A DNA stretch of 64,000 nucleotides. Origin: Aphrocallistes beatrix. Lineage: Eukaryota; Porifera; Hexactinellida; Sceptrulophora; Aphrocallistidae. The stretch covers positions 9,583,524-9,647,523 of the forward strand of contig OY725488.1 in NCBI GenBank assembly GCA_963281255.1, given 5' to 3'. A program made the translations under genes and the position numbers. Positions 11,610 to 20,374 of this stretch are shown here, in pieces. Position 1 is the stretch's first letter. Each line of letters begins with the position of its first letter. The notes under the pieces are model-generated. The model made no database searches. It saw nothing but the letters and a program-made list of their open reading frames with translations, and was not told the origin of the DNA.

Positions 11610-12106
11610 AGATCGCCTTTAGTTAGAATCGTAGTTAGAGAACTATTTCAATATTTCATAATCTCTAATCATCTCATGATTTTATAACTAATGATTCCAA
11701 TATTTTTGACTATTTTGAGATATTCTACTCGATTACTTTCTCCATATGTATCTAGAAAAATGTTGTTATGCATAATATGTATTTCTTCTCAAGTAACCTA
11801 ATCGTTTTCAAGTTATGACACTTTGAACACCTACTCGAGGTGTGAAAAATTCTGATATTTTATGACGAATTGTCATTGTCAAAATAGCACTCAGCATAAT
11901 AATGCAAATTCGACATTTTTTCACTTCTATATCATCAAAGGAGACACCTCAAAACAATCACAAAATCCAATTCTAGTGTACTAATAAAACAATAAAGGAC
12001 AGACCATTTCTATTAAGTGGCTTGTGAAACAATTATGTATTTGAGATATCCATAAGCTATCTCCACTGTAATTTTCCAGCCAATGCAGGCCTCTCAACCT
12101 CTAATC
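11610..12106. other. Intergenic, no gene recognised
   Basis: The first ~55 bp still align with the sequence after 27512, marking the right edge of the segmental duplication. The rest is AT-rich without features. Confidence 0.5.
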
Positions 12107-12269
12107 CAGTGGTTCCCAACCTGGGGTCCATGGACCCCTTAGTGGTCCACAAAAGATATCAGGGGGTCCACATGTTTCGAAATTATGTGTTACAGTTAAT
12201 AGGAGGGGGTCCACAGATATAGGAAAATTGCTATAGGGGTCCACAGTCAAAAAAGGTTGAAAGCCGCTG
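12107..12269. mobile_element. hAT-type MITE, 163 bp
   Basis: The ends are CAGTGGTTCCCAACCTGG on the left and, on the other strand, CAGCGGCTTTCAACC on the right. The 8-bp duplication CTCTAATC is perfect (12099-12106, 12270-12277). The core has repeated GGTCCAC motifs. A fragment of a related element is seen at about 56045-56092. Confidence 0.85.
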
Positions 12270-12289
12270 CTCTAATCTAACTAATCGTG

Positions 12290-12435
12290 GATGAAATTGA
12301 AATCGTGAGTTATGCCAAAATTATATTACGAACAGTGGTTCTGAATCGTGAGATAATAGTGAGTAATGGTCTCATATAACAGCGAAAATCGTGAGACACA
12401 CGATGAGATCGTGAGAGTTAAGAGCCCTGCACAAT
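12290..12435. repeat. Cluster of ATCGTGAG motifs upstream of the ZYG11-like gene
   Basis: The octamer ATCGTGAG occurs four times in about 115 bp, with irregular spacing, just before the start of the gene at 12457. It could be part of a degenerate repeat or a regulatory cluster; the sequence does not decide. Confidence 0.35.
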
Positions 12436-12456
12436 GTTCATTACTTCGGTGTACGT

Positions 12457-14829
12457 ATGTATTATATTAGCATGAATTGGGTGGCAGTGAGTGGAGAGGA
12501 CAATAACTTCTCAATTCATTCCCAGCGTTTGCTGCCTCTTTTGGACTTGTGCATCTTATCCTTCTCAAATATGGTCAGGAATTCCTACAAACTTAAATCA
12601 GACTCTGCCACTCCTCACAGCCACTACGGAATTTCAGACATAGTTTCCTATTTCAGATCATTCTTCCATCTCTCTATTTCTACAGAGTCCGTTTTGCCTT
12701 ATTGGATTTCAGATCTTCTCTACAATCACGCTTTTCAAGATGAGGATTGTCCGATGGAATTTATTCAAGAATTCTTCTCTGATAAAGTATGCTCTCTCTC
12801 AAAAGTAACGCTTGGCGGTTGGAGTGTAGATTATACCTCTTCTAGAATCACACATCTCAAATCGTACACTTTGTCATCACTCGATTTCTCCAAAAATATT
12901 TGCATTTCCGACAAAATATTTGAAGAATTAGTCGGGACTGAAGTTTGTCAATCCTTAAAAACCTTGAAACTTCAAGGCTGTATGAATTTCCATCGCGTTT
13001 CAACTCTCTTTTGTTTCACAAACCTAATCGAATTAGATTTGAGTGAGAATACCTCTCTCATTTGGAAAAACAGAAGCTGCCTAGGAGCTCTAGCCTTAAT
13101 CCTGTCTTCGTTAGAGCATCTACAAATACTTGACCTTCACTTCACCAATTTCTTCCTTCATTATTCAGTCAAATACGTTGATTATTCTTCCGGGTTCTTA
13201 AACGGTACTAAGTTACAAGAACTATACCTATACATGAACCCTATAGATATAAACTCCTTTTCAGTTGTTAATCCAACTGAAATTTATCCGATGTTTGACT
13301 TTCTCTTAAAACTCACCTCCCTCACTCACCTTGATATATCCGGTTGGCCGCTACTCGAAGAGATGCCAGGTGAACACTTAACAACCCTCAGTAAGAAACT
13401 GACCTTTTTCGGACTCTACGACACCCCAATCACAGACAAGGCAGGACTTATGCTTTATTCTGAGGAGATTACTGGGTTATGCGAAGAAAAGTACCTGATT
13501 TTCACTGTAGCCCGTTACTATAAAAGTGACAGTGATTACTTAAAAAAGCTATTCTTACACGTATTCGACAACATAATGAGTAAATCTGTTATTTACTCTG
13601 AGGATGTCTCATTGAGATTGGTACCTTTAGTGTTGGACTCATTGGACCACTATTTAACTCAACTGCCTCCCTCACAATATCCTCCTTCAACCTGGAACGA
13701 GCTAGAACTAATGATTGGTTGTACTGCCTGTCTTTTTGCGTTGGAATATCCTATTTGCGGAAAAATGAGTGATAAACTTGTTCGCCGTTCCATAGAGACT
13801 TCGATCACACTACTGCATAGGATTGGAGTGGATGAGATACACTTACAATACGTAGGTCAGCTCGCGGCGAATGCCTGTGGGATTTACTCATTGTTCATAG
13901 CCAATCCTTCTTTCAAACAGTCACATCAGACAATGATTTGCGTGCTCTCCAAGTTCTCATTGAGTGTAGTAGATAAAGTATGCGATTACCCCATTCACTC
14001 CAGCATGGGAATAATTCAACCTCGCCTCCTGGACATAACACTAGGCATCTTATGTGCGATGTTACTGGACAGTGTGCAGAAGGCTTACATTGGGATAGAT
14101 CTGAGGGGAATAGACATCTTAATGCGTCTCATCGATAGGAAAATAACACAGAGCTCGATAGATGACGACTTATGCCATGCTAGTAATGCACTCATGCACA
14201 TTACATACCTATGTCTCCCAAACTGTCTGAGACTGAGCAAGCGAGAGCATAGCGAACTATTGGTTCGGGTTCTAGGAGAGAACTCTGAAAAGAAAGAATT
14301 GATTGGTCCGATAATGGACTGCATTGAGAACATCGCAGAGTTCTGTCTTCAAGATGAGTCAGCAGCTGTTTCCAGTCAGCTGCTAGCTCCAGTAGTCACC
14401 GTACTACAGAAACATACCCAGTACAACCAAGATGCAATCTCGTGTGCCATTGCGTTCACTGCTTACTTCGCGATGGGACATGAGAAGTGGGGCTGGGAGG
14501 AGAGTGGGGGAGAGACGCTTTCTCTAGCCGTTGAGGTGATTGGTCAATTAGATTATCGCATTGCGAGATCTGTGTTTTACAATACACTGGATTTCCTAGT
14601 GGAATGCTTGGGAGCGAAGGACAAACGTATTCTGCTATGTTCCATATGGATTATCTGTAATTTGGTGTATGAAAAACCCGAGTACTACCTGGATCTTCTG
14701 AGTGAAGAAGCCATTAAGACGATACAGGGCATCTTGTCTTCTCACCTTAAGGACTCTATTTATCATAAGCTGTCCCAAGAAATTATAAGGTTGCATGAAA
14801 TCACTCGAAAATGCACGGAATTTAAATAA
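12457..14829 (+). CDS. ZYG11/ZER1-like CRL2 substrate-receptor protein (790 aa)
   Basis: Single-exon 790-residue protein with the family layout: an N-terminal segment including 'LLPLLDLCILSF' (VHL-box/Elongin-C-binding region in relatives), leucine-rich repeats (about 120-330, e.g. 'SLKTLKLQGC', 'NLIELDLSEN', 'SLTHLDISGWP'), then an ARM-like helical array to the C-terminus with 'CIENIAEF' near 625 and 'SIWIICNLVYEKPEYY' near 735. Those blocks match the conserved 'LLNNIAEV' and 'AVWAMQHVCSKNPSRY' regions of ZYG11B. In animals these proteins bring substrates, notably ones with N-terminal glycine, to Cullin-2 ubiquitin ligase. Length is close to ZYG11B. Absence of introns is notable because vertebrate homologues are multi-exon. 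Met1 or Met6 could start translation. Confidence 0.85.
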   Translation: MYYISMNWVAVSGEDNNFSIHSQRLLPLLDLCILSFSNMVRNSYKLKSDSATPHSHYGISDIVSYFRSFFHLSISTESVLPYWISDLLYNHAFQDEDCPMEFIQEFFSDKVCSLSKVTLGGWSVDYTSSRITHLKSYTLSSLDFSKNICISDKIFEELVGTEVCQSLKTLKLQGCMNFHRVSTLFCFTNLIELDLSENTSLIWKNRSCLGALALILSSLEHLQILDLHFTNFFLHYSVKYVDYSSGFLNGTKLQELYLYMNPIDINSFSVVNPTEIYPMFDFLLKLTSLTHLDISGWPLLEEMPGEHLTTLSKKLTFFGLYDTPITDKAGLMLYSEEITGLCEEKYLIFTVARYYKSDSDYLKKLFLHVFDNIMSKSVIYSEDVSLRLVPLVLDSLDHYLTQLPPSQYPPSTWNELELMIGCTACLFALEYPICGKMSDKLVRRSIETSITLLHRIGVDEIHLQYVGQLAANACGIYSLFIANPSFKQSHQTMICVLSKFSLSVVDKVCDYPIHSSMGIIQPRLLDITLGILCAMLLDSVQKAYIGIDLRGIDILMRLIDRKITQSSIDDDLCHASNALMHITYLCLPNCLRLSKREHSELLVRVLGENSEKKELIGPIMDCIENIAEFCLQDESAAVSSQLLAPVVTVLQKHTQYNQDAISCAIAFTAYFAMGHEKWGWEESGGETLSLAVEVIGQLDYRIARSVFYNTLDFLVECLGAKDKRILLCSIWIICNLVYEKPEYYLDLLSEEAIKTIQGILSSHLKDSIYHKLSQEIIRLHEITRKCTEFK

Positions 14830-15237
14830 CCTGGAGTATTCAAGTTTGTATAATCATTGCTTATTTGTAAAGGTTTGTATATTTTCTAAATTTCTAACTA
14901 CGTTTTGCGATTTTGTTCCATACTTTCTTAATACGCATATTTTCCAAAGTTCAGGTTTGATTATCATAACTTGGAAGTTATTTACTAACACAATCTACTC
15001 CACTTAGTAGGACCACATCGGTCAGAGGACAAATTGTCCTAATTAAGCGGAGTAGTCTAACCGAAAATATTTTGTATTAGCTTCTAAGTGTACGAACTGT
15101 TCAGGTCAATTAAGCGACTGTGTTGAACTGTAGTATTGAATTTCGAAATTCATGACAGCGTGAATTCACTCCAAATTCTCCAATATGTTAACTATTAATA
15201 AATGAACCATAGGCGCCCCAAGGTCGCCCTGTCACTG
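14830..15237. other. Intergenic, no gene recognised
   Basis: AT-rich 3' flank of the ZYG11-like gene. No feature is seen before the palindromic array. Confidence 0.5.
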
Positions 15238-15480
15238 GAAAATTGGTCCGCGAAAACTTTGGTCCGGGGGACCAATTTCTTCAGGAAAAAATGGTCTTCC
15301 CCTGAAAATTTTGGTCCTACTATGGACCAATTTTCTATGGAATTTTGGTCATGGGGGACCATTTTTTTCATGGAATTTTGGTCCGGGAGACCAATTTTTC
15401 CGTGGAATTTTGGTCTGGGGGACCAATTTTCCATAAGGAATTTTCGTCCGCCCGAACCAATATTTCCATGAAAATGCATC
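15238..15480. repeat. 32-bp palindromic tandem array, cluster 1
   Basis: Units have the form GACCAATTTTYNNTGGAATTTTGGTCNGGG. GACC landmarks at 15325, 15357, 15389 and 15421 give an exact 32-bp period, with looser units on either side. Each unit contains inverted GGTCC/GGACC arms, so single strands could form hairpins. Because arms are symmetric, both strands read alike. Confidence 0.8.
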
Positions 15481-15775
15481 ACCATTCCAGAACAATTTTG
15501 AAAGGTTGTCAAGTCCCAGTGGCGCTGCGGTAGCTGTTATCAGGTCTAGTTATTATAGTTGCAATAGGTAGGCACTCAATAGGAAGAGAGTTCAGATTTT
15601 AGAGTGAGCAGAAGAAATAAAATACACTTCTTAGATTAGAGATTAGCTAAATATATGTATTGAACACTAAAACATGAATTGTCAGTCTGGGGTTAAACAG
15701 CTTGGTTGTTCAACAATTGAAAAGTATCAAAAAATCGAGGATGTCAAATGATTGATATAATCTAATATTCCACGA

Positions 15776-15905
15776 AAGAATTGGTCCCCCGGCCGGCCGG
15801 ACCAATTTTCCCTGAAAAAAAATGGTCCATTGCAGGACCAAAATTTTCAGGGGAGGACCAATTTTCCATGAAAACATTGCTTCCCCGGACCAAAATTTTC
15901 GTGAC
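15776..15905. repeat. 32-bp palindromic array, cluster 2
   Basis: A second, degenerate group of the same motif (ATTGGTCC / GGACCAATTTTC) with the GC-rich palindrome CCCCCGGCCGGCCGG near its left edge. About 300 bp of unrelated AT-rich sequence separates it from cluster 1. Confidence 0.7.
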
Positions 15906-16239
15906 AGCCCCATGCGGACATGGAGTGTTCTCCGCCAGTGTTCTCCGCAATGTAGAATCCAGATATAAATTCAGATATCGAGTATCTCAAATAGTTTAAA
16001 AGTTTTCCTTCAAGAGTATATGCATATTAGTACTAATTAGTAATTGAATGAAGAAAAGCACACTTTCAACCACTTTTGTCTCATTGTAGGCATAGAGTGC
16101 AAGCAGACAATCACTAAAAGTGAAGCAATTTTGGATTATCTGCAAGTGTTGTAAAGACGTAGGTCATTGACTGTACTCATATTTTATCGGACTATACTGA
16201 ACTATGCTGTAGTGAACTAATGTCTAAAGATATTATATA

Positions 16240-16420
16240 CACAGTGTGAAGTGTAATGGAAGAATATATCAGAAACTATAGTCCTATCAAAGAGTATAGT
16301 ATTTCAACGAGATGTTATTATTAATGCATTGAATTGAAAGAATTGAAAACTGCTTAATTCTCGGTGGAGCAAACTTAATCTATTTGATCTGTTCATAATT
16401 GGAACAACAACAAGCAAATA
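16240..16420 (+). promoter_or_regulatory. Class B conserved upstream region of NHL genes
   Basis: About 180 bp before the ATG matches 48530-48704. Shared landmarks are 'GTGTAATGKAAGAATAT.TCAGAAACT', 'ACTGCTTAATT', 'GAGCAAACTTAATMTATTTG' and 'AATAATGGCAACAGCAGAT' across the start codon. It differs from the class A block. Confidence 0.55.
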
Positions 16421-17698
16421 ATGGCAACAGCAGATCCAGGATCTGGTCCTGCTAGTTTATTCGGAGTGAGTAACAAACTCCAAAATAAAATGAACTCGTT
16501 TAGAGAAGTGATTGAGAAGAAGAAGTCAGAAATTAGAAGAGTCAGCAAAGAAATGAGAAATCTTGTCGAAAAGAAAGAAGAATCAATACTCCGAAAACTA
16601 GACACTATCTGGGAAGAAGTGAATGCTAGAATGGAGAAAAAGAAAACTGAAATTCAAAAGGATATTCGAGAACTTGAGACGAAGAAAACGGAGATGGTTG
16701 AAATTCTTCGAAAGCTTAATCCAACTGAAACACAATACCCACAAATTTCTGGAGCAATAGAAAGAGCGAAGAATGAAATAGATATTGATATTCCTAATGT
16801 GAAGTTAACGTGGAGAATGGCTGAATTGAAAGATTGTATAAATAGAATGTGTCGTTGTGATCAACAGATTCTAGTTTATAATGAAGATATTCGGTACCAA
16901 CTGAAATGGAGTAAATGCGAGGAAGGAAGAGGAGAAAATCAACTCGATCATCCATGGGGTATAGCGACTAATCCTATGGATGAGAATATTTATGTAGCTG
17001 ACGAATGGAATGACAGAGTTCAGATTTTCTTTAGAGAAGGAGAATGTATCAGATCTGTGAAAGATAATGAAATGAAAAATCCACAAAATATTCTATTTCT
17101 CAACCAATCAATTTACGTACAATGTAGGAATGCAATTCTGAAAATGAACAAATCCAATGAGAGGAAAGAAAAGTCTAAATCTTATGATTTTTTTCTCCGA
17201 GGTATCTGTACAGATAATATTCATATTTTTGTCGGGAAATATAGCGGAATGAATATAATAGTGTTAACTCTAGATTTGATTGAAGAAAACACAATATCTC
17301 TCAAGACTGAATTCTGTCAACAAGATACTCAAATCAGAGATATATCTCTATCTCAAGAATTGTTTTATATTTTGCTATTTAATACAGACTTTCCAATTCA
17401 AGCATTTTCTAGAGAAGGCATTCTGACAAGATGTGTTGTTAAGAAAGATAGCATTAACTGTGCTTATTGTTTCTGTCTAGATCAGCAACACAACATCTTA
17501 GTAGCAGACAATGGAGATTCTAAAGTGAAGATATTTTCCAATGAAGGGAAGCTACTCACTCAATTTGGTGAAGAAGGTTCTGAGAAAGGACACTTCTCTA
17601 ATCTTACTGGTATTTCTCTTTTTCAACATGATTGTATCATTACAACAGATTATAAAAAGAGCCGAGACAAACTTCAAATTTTCTATCCTATTCATTGA
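16421..17698 (+). CDS. Coiled-coil/NHL propeller protein (425 aa)
   Basis: Single exon. The N-terminus is 'MATADPGSGPASLFGVSNK', then a lysine/glutamate-rich coiled coil (about 20-115) and an NHL propeller from about 170 ('ENIYVADEWNDRVQIFFREG', 'CLDQQHNILVADNGDSKVKI', 'FSNEGKLLTQFGEEGSEKG'). It has the same architecture as the 3845 member but is clearly more divergent, and its upstream region is class B. The last blade ends 'SRDKLQIFYPIH'. No RING or B-box. The ATG at 16421 matches the start of the 48705 paralogue. Confidence 0.9.
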   Translation: MATADPGSGPASLFGVSNKLQNKMNSFREVIEKKKSEIRRVSKEMRNLVEKKEESILRKLDTIWEEVNARMEKKKTEIQKDIRELETKKTEMVEILRKLNPTETQYPQISGAIERAKNEIDIDIPNVKLTWRMAELKDCINRMCRCDQQILVYNEDIRYQLKWSKCEEGRGENQLDHPWGIATNPMDENIYVADEWNDRVQIFFREGECIRSVKDNEMKNPQNILFLNQSIYVQCRNAILKMNKSNERKEKSKSYDFFLRGICTDNIHIFVGKYSGMNIIVLTLDLIEENTISLKTEFCQQDTQIRDISLSQELFYILLFNTDFPIQAFSREGILTRCVVKKDSINCAYCFCLDQQHNILVADNGDSKVKIFSNEGKLLTQFGEEGSEKGHFSNLTGISLFQHDCIITTDYKKSRDKLQIFYPIH

Positions 17699-17849
17699 AC
17701 AATCGTTTTTTGAATGTCTTATAGCAAACTTGTTATCTCTTTACAATATTACAATTCTAAGTGTATTTCCTTTATTTTATTCTCTCTAATTCATTTTGTA
17801 TTGATAGTTTCTCTATCGACATCATTACTAGCTTATTTTAAGTGTCCTG

Positions 17850-18790
17850 TCTCAGGCACATACCGGGACACCAGACTTGGCGGGGATCACCCGGTGGAAG
17901 ATCCACAAGCAGTCCCGAGCAGTGAAGAAGTAATGTATGACTTCTTTGACCTTGTGATGACACTGCAGGACATGCACACAGTACACATACTCTCCTGTCT
18001 GTATCTCGAATACGTAACCGCCAGGCCCGCGGGTAGAAGCTGCCGTGACAGAGCAACGAGGTGCTCTGGTGCTTTATTATAATGTTATACAACATGCGTG
18101 AACTATTAAACCTTATGAATCGGATATTCTATCAAAATAATTATCACAACATGAGTTCAATGAGTTTGCAGCTTCCACCCGCGGGCCTGGCGGTGGGCCA
18201 TCGTCCTGTCTGCTCTGGGACGGATCCCACTGACGGAGTTCTGCCTCCTTTCCTTATCTCTCCAGACTCTCTCCACTGCTGGCGAGTCACCTGGTGCTGG
18301 GCGTATTCAGACGTATCCATTGCTGTCTGGTGGCACATGTGGCGAGGAAGTGACACATGTGCACTGTTGAGTCTGCTGTCTGTCTGAACAGACCAACGCT
18401 GTCTGGACCTCTTCCCCGCGAGGAGATCTTCTAATTCTAACTCTCTTCCTCCTTGTTGGAGATGTCCGGACGCTTCTGGGCTGTGTTCTACTCGGAGGAG
18501 GACGCATTCAGACACGCCTGCAGACTGATACTTCGCTCTGCCAGGAATGCTGTCAGAGCTTCTCATCAGTCTTCTCGAGGGGATGGAACGAGTGGGCATC
18601 TCCACGGAGAAGATGATGGACGAGTAGAGCCACACAAGCCACTTCATCTCCGAGCATTCCGCAGTCCCGCCTTCCTTCCACGAGATGGGCGATCCCAATC
18701 CTCACATCTCCTCCACTCACTCCAGCACCCTCGAGGAGAATACGAGTCCAGGTGTGGGAATGGGGAGCACTCCTGAAAAGAGTGAGCCTT
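17850..18790. pseudogene. G+C-rich decayed coding block, family not recognised
   Basis: This block is visibly richer in G+C than its surroundings and has no uninterrupted frame that I can assign. The right part (18590-18790) is a diverged copy of 37650-37865; both read '...GISTEKMMDE' / '...DISKEKMMDE' in one frame, but here a TAG follows at once and about 1 nt is inserted relative to the other copy. Inverted copies of a GCAGCTTC..ACCCGCGGGCCTGGCGG segment (18018-18046, 18166-18194) flank a ~120-bp AT-rich insert that holds a piece like 8095-8120. I infer a broken gene duplicate; function unknown. Confidence 0.45.
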
Positions 18791-19560
18791 AAATAGATTG
18801 TTATAATTGTGTTATCTTTAATGAACGCATCTCCATCATGACCAAGTTATTACCATTGTAATGGATACTGTGCAAGCAATTATCTAGGAGCGAGAGACGC
18901 TCCTTTGGGCATATGATTTTAAGCCTCAAAGTGTTTAGGAGCGTAAAAATCCAGAAAAATAAAAAATTTACCCAATAGTATATGTTTTTTTAAATTTAGG
19001 CGTATGCAAATTTAGAAATTTTAGATTAGGCACGTATCTCTGGAAGGCTGTATGATACCCTGATACTGTGTCATAACAATAATTTGAGGCTCAGCTCAGC
19101 ATGGTGTCAGATGACCATAACATTTTTGACAGAATTAGATACGCTAAGCTTTTTAAAACTAATTCTTTGGTCATTGTAGGTATAACGAATTGTCCATATC
19201 GTCTATAGTTCTTAATGAATCAAAATGTCGAAATGTCAGATCTATCAATGTTAGATAAAATTTGAATTGCAGACACTTCGTTGCATGGACATTTCGTCCT
19301 CTGAACATTAGTTATCGGACAACGGGTAGTAGAACTTTCAACCCTGGAATTTTCGTCACGCGGAATTTTACACCCTGAAATACCCTTTTCACACCTACTT
19401 ATTTCTCAATCAAAAGCCCTCATCTTAACCCTTTTTTCAAACATACATACTCCACTTCAAAAACCTCAACTTCCGTTCCTTGCACATTAGTACCCGTTTT
19501 GTCTCTAATGAAGCGAAATTCCTGTGAAACAGAGACGAAAATTCCGTTACTCATTATCCG
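18791..19560. other. Intergenic, no gene recognised
   Basis: No supported gene or repeat. It ends at the left target site (TCCG) of the LTR retrotransposon. Confidence 0.5.
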
Positions 19561-19714
19561 TGTAACGTTCAAGTAGTTTTTAGAGAACCTTAGTGTTCTC
19601 ACTTAGCTAGTAGTTCAATAGTAGATCCTAGGCTAGTTAGGGTATAGCTAAACTTATTGGTATTTCTTATATACCCAATAAACCTTATTGTTAACTGTTC
19701 GCGTTCGCGTCACA
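19561..19714 (+). repeat. 5' LTR (154 bp)
   Basis: Starts TGTAACG and ends GCGTCACA. It contains a poly(A)-like CAATAAA motif about 40 bp from its end. Base-for-base identical to the 3' LTR. Confidence 0.95.
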
Positions 19715-19735
19715 TAAATACCAATAGTTTTTCCT

Positions 19736-20374
19736 ATGGCCGCTCCAATGAACATCTCTATCCCGCCACTGAAGTTGGACGAAAGAATTGAAGACTGGCA
19801 GCCCCTATTTGTAGCAGCGACCAGCGCTCTCGCAGCTCAGGCCGGAGAACGGGCAGCCGTGCTGATTCTTCCCTCATATGTGTGCAGGAACGAGTTTGAA
19901 AGAGACACTGCGCTTTTAGCGATAAAAGAAGAAACTGTAAATGCCGCATTCAAGGTGCATTGCAAGGCCATCGATCCTCCTATCGACGAGCTTGAGGCCA
20001 CTGCGCGGTTCCGTAGTATGGTCTGGGCTAGAGGGATTCGAATTGAGGTATTTTTCACCCTTCTCTGGAAGGAGGGGAAACGCGCTCAGTTCCTTAACAG
20101 GCAGGTATGTATGGTTTTGGCTACGCAGCTCCCTAGCAGGGTTCACCCTGCAACCAAGAAATGGATCCAACAACAAGAAGCCAACCCGTTTACCGACGCA
20201 CAAATGCGAGAGTTCCTGGGAATGGTGCAGCAAAACCTACGACAAGCAGAATACCCCTGGACTACGGGTTTCGGGAACCTGAGGACAGACATGGGTTTTG
20301 CAAAGTCGTCGGGCAAGACAAGGAAGGGGATTATGATCGGCAGGCGAGCGATTCCGATAGTGAACCCAGAGTGA
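19736..20374 (+). CDS. gag: Gag-like protein of the LTR retrotransposon (212 aa)
   Basis: The ATG lies only 21 bp after the 5' LTR. The protein is helical and charged, without membrane signals, and looks like a capsid-type Gag. It lacks a zinc knuckle in its own frame; the two CCHC knuckles are encoded in the overlapping -1 frame, at the start of the pol product. Two in-frame slippery heptamers of X XXY YYZ form, GGGTTTC (20266-20272) and GGGTTTT (20293-20299), lie in the overlap. So Gag-Pol is probably made by -1 ribosomal frameshifting, and unshifted Gag would end without knuckles. Confidence 0.8.
   Translation: MAAPMNISIPPLKLDERIEDWQPLFVAATSALAAQAGERAAVLILPSYVCRNEFERDTALLAIKEETVNAAFKVHCKAIDPPIDELEATARFRSMVWARGIRIEVFFTLLWKEGKRAQFLNRQVCMVLATQLPSRVHPATKKWIQQQEANPFTDAQMREFLGMVQQNLRQAEYPWTTGFGNLRTDMGFAKSSGKTRKGIMIGRRAIPIVNPE

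Noticed and set aside
15195-15999. Open frames in the GGTCC/GGACC arrays
   Set aside because: Palindromic repeats read similarly on both strands; the peptides are periodic with no domain.
18144-18698. 184-codon minus-strand frame as a gene
   Set aside because: Lies in a G+C-rich block with competing frames on the other strand. The homologous copy at 37648 supports the plus-strand frame, and no domain is seen.
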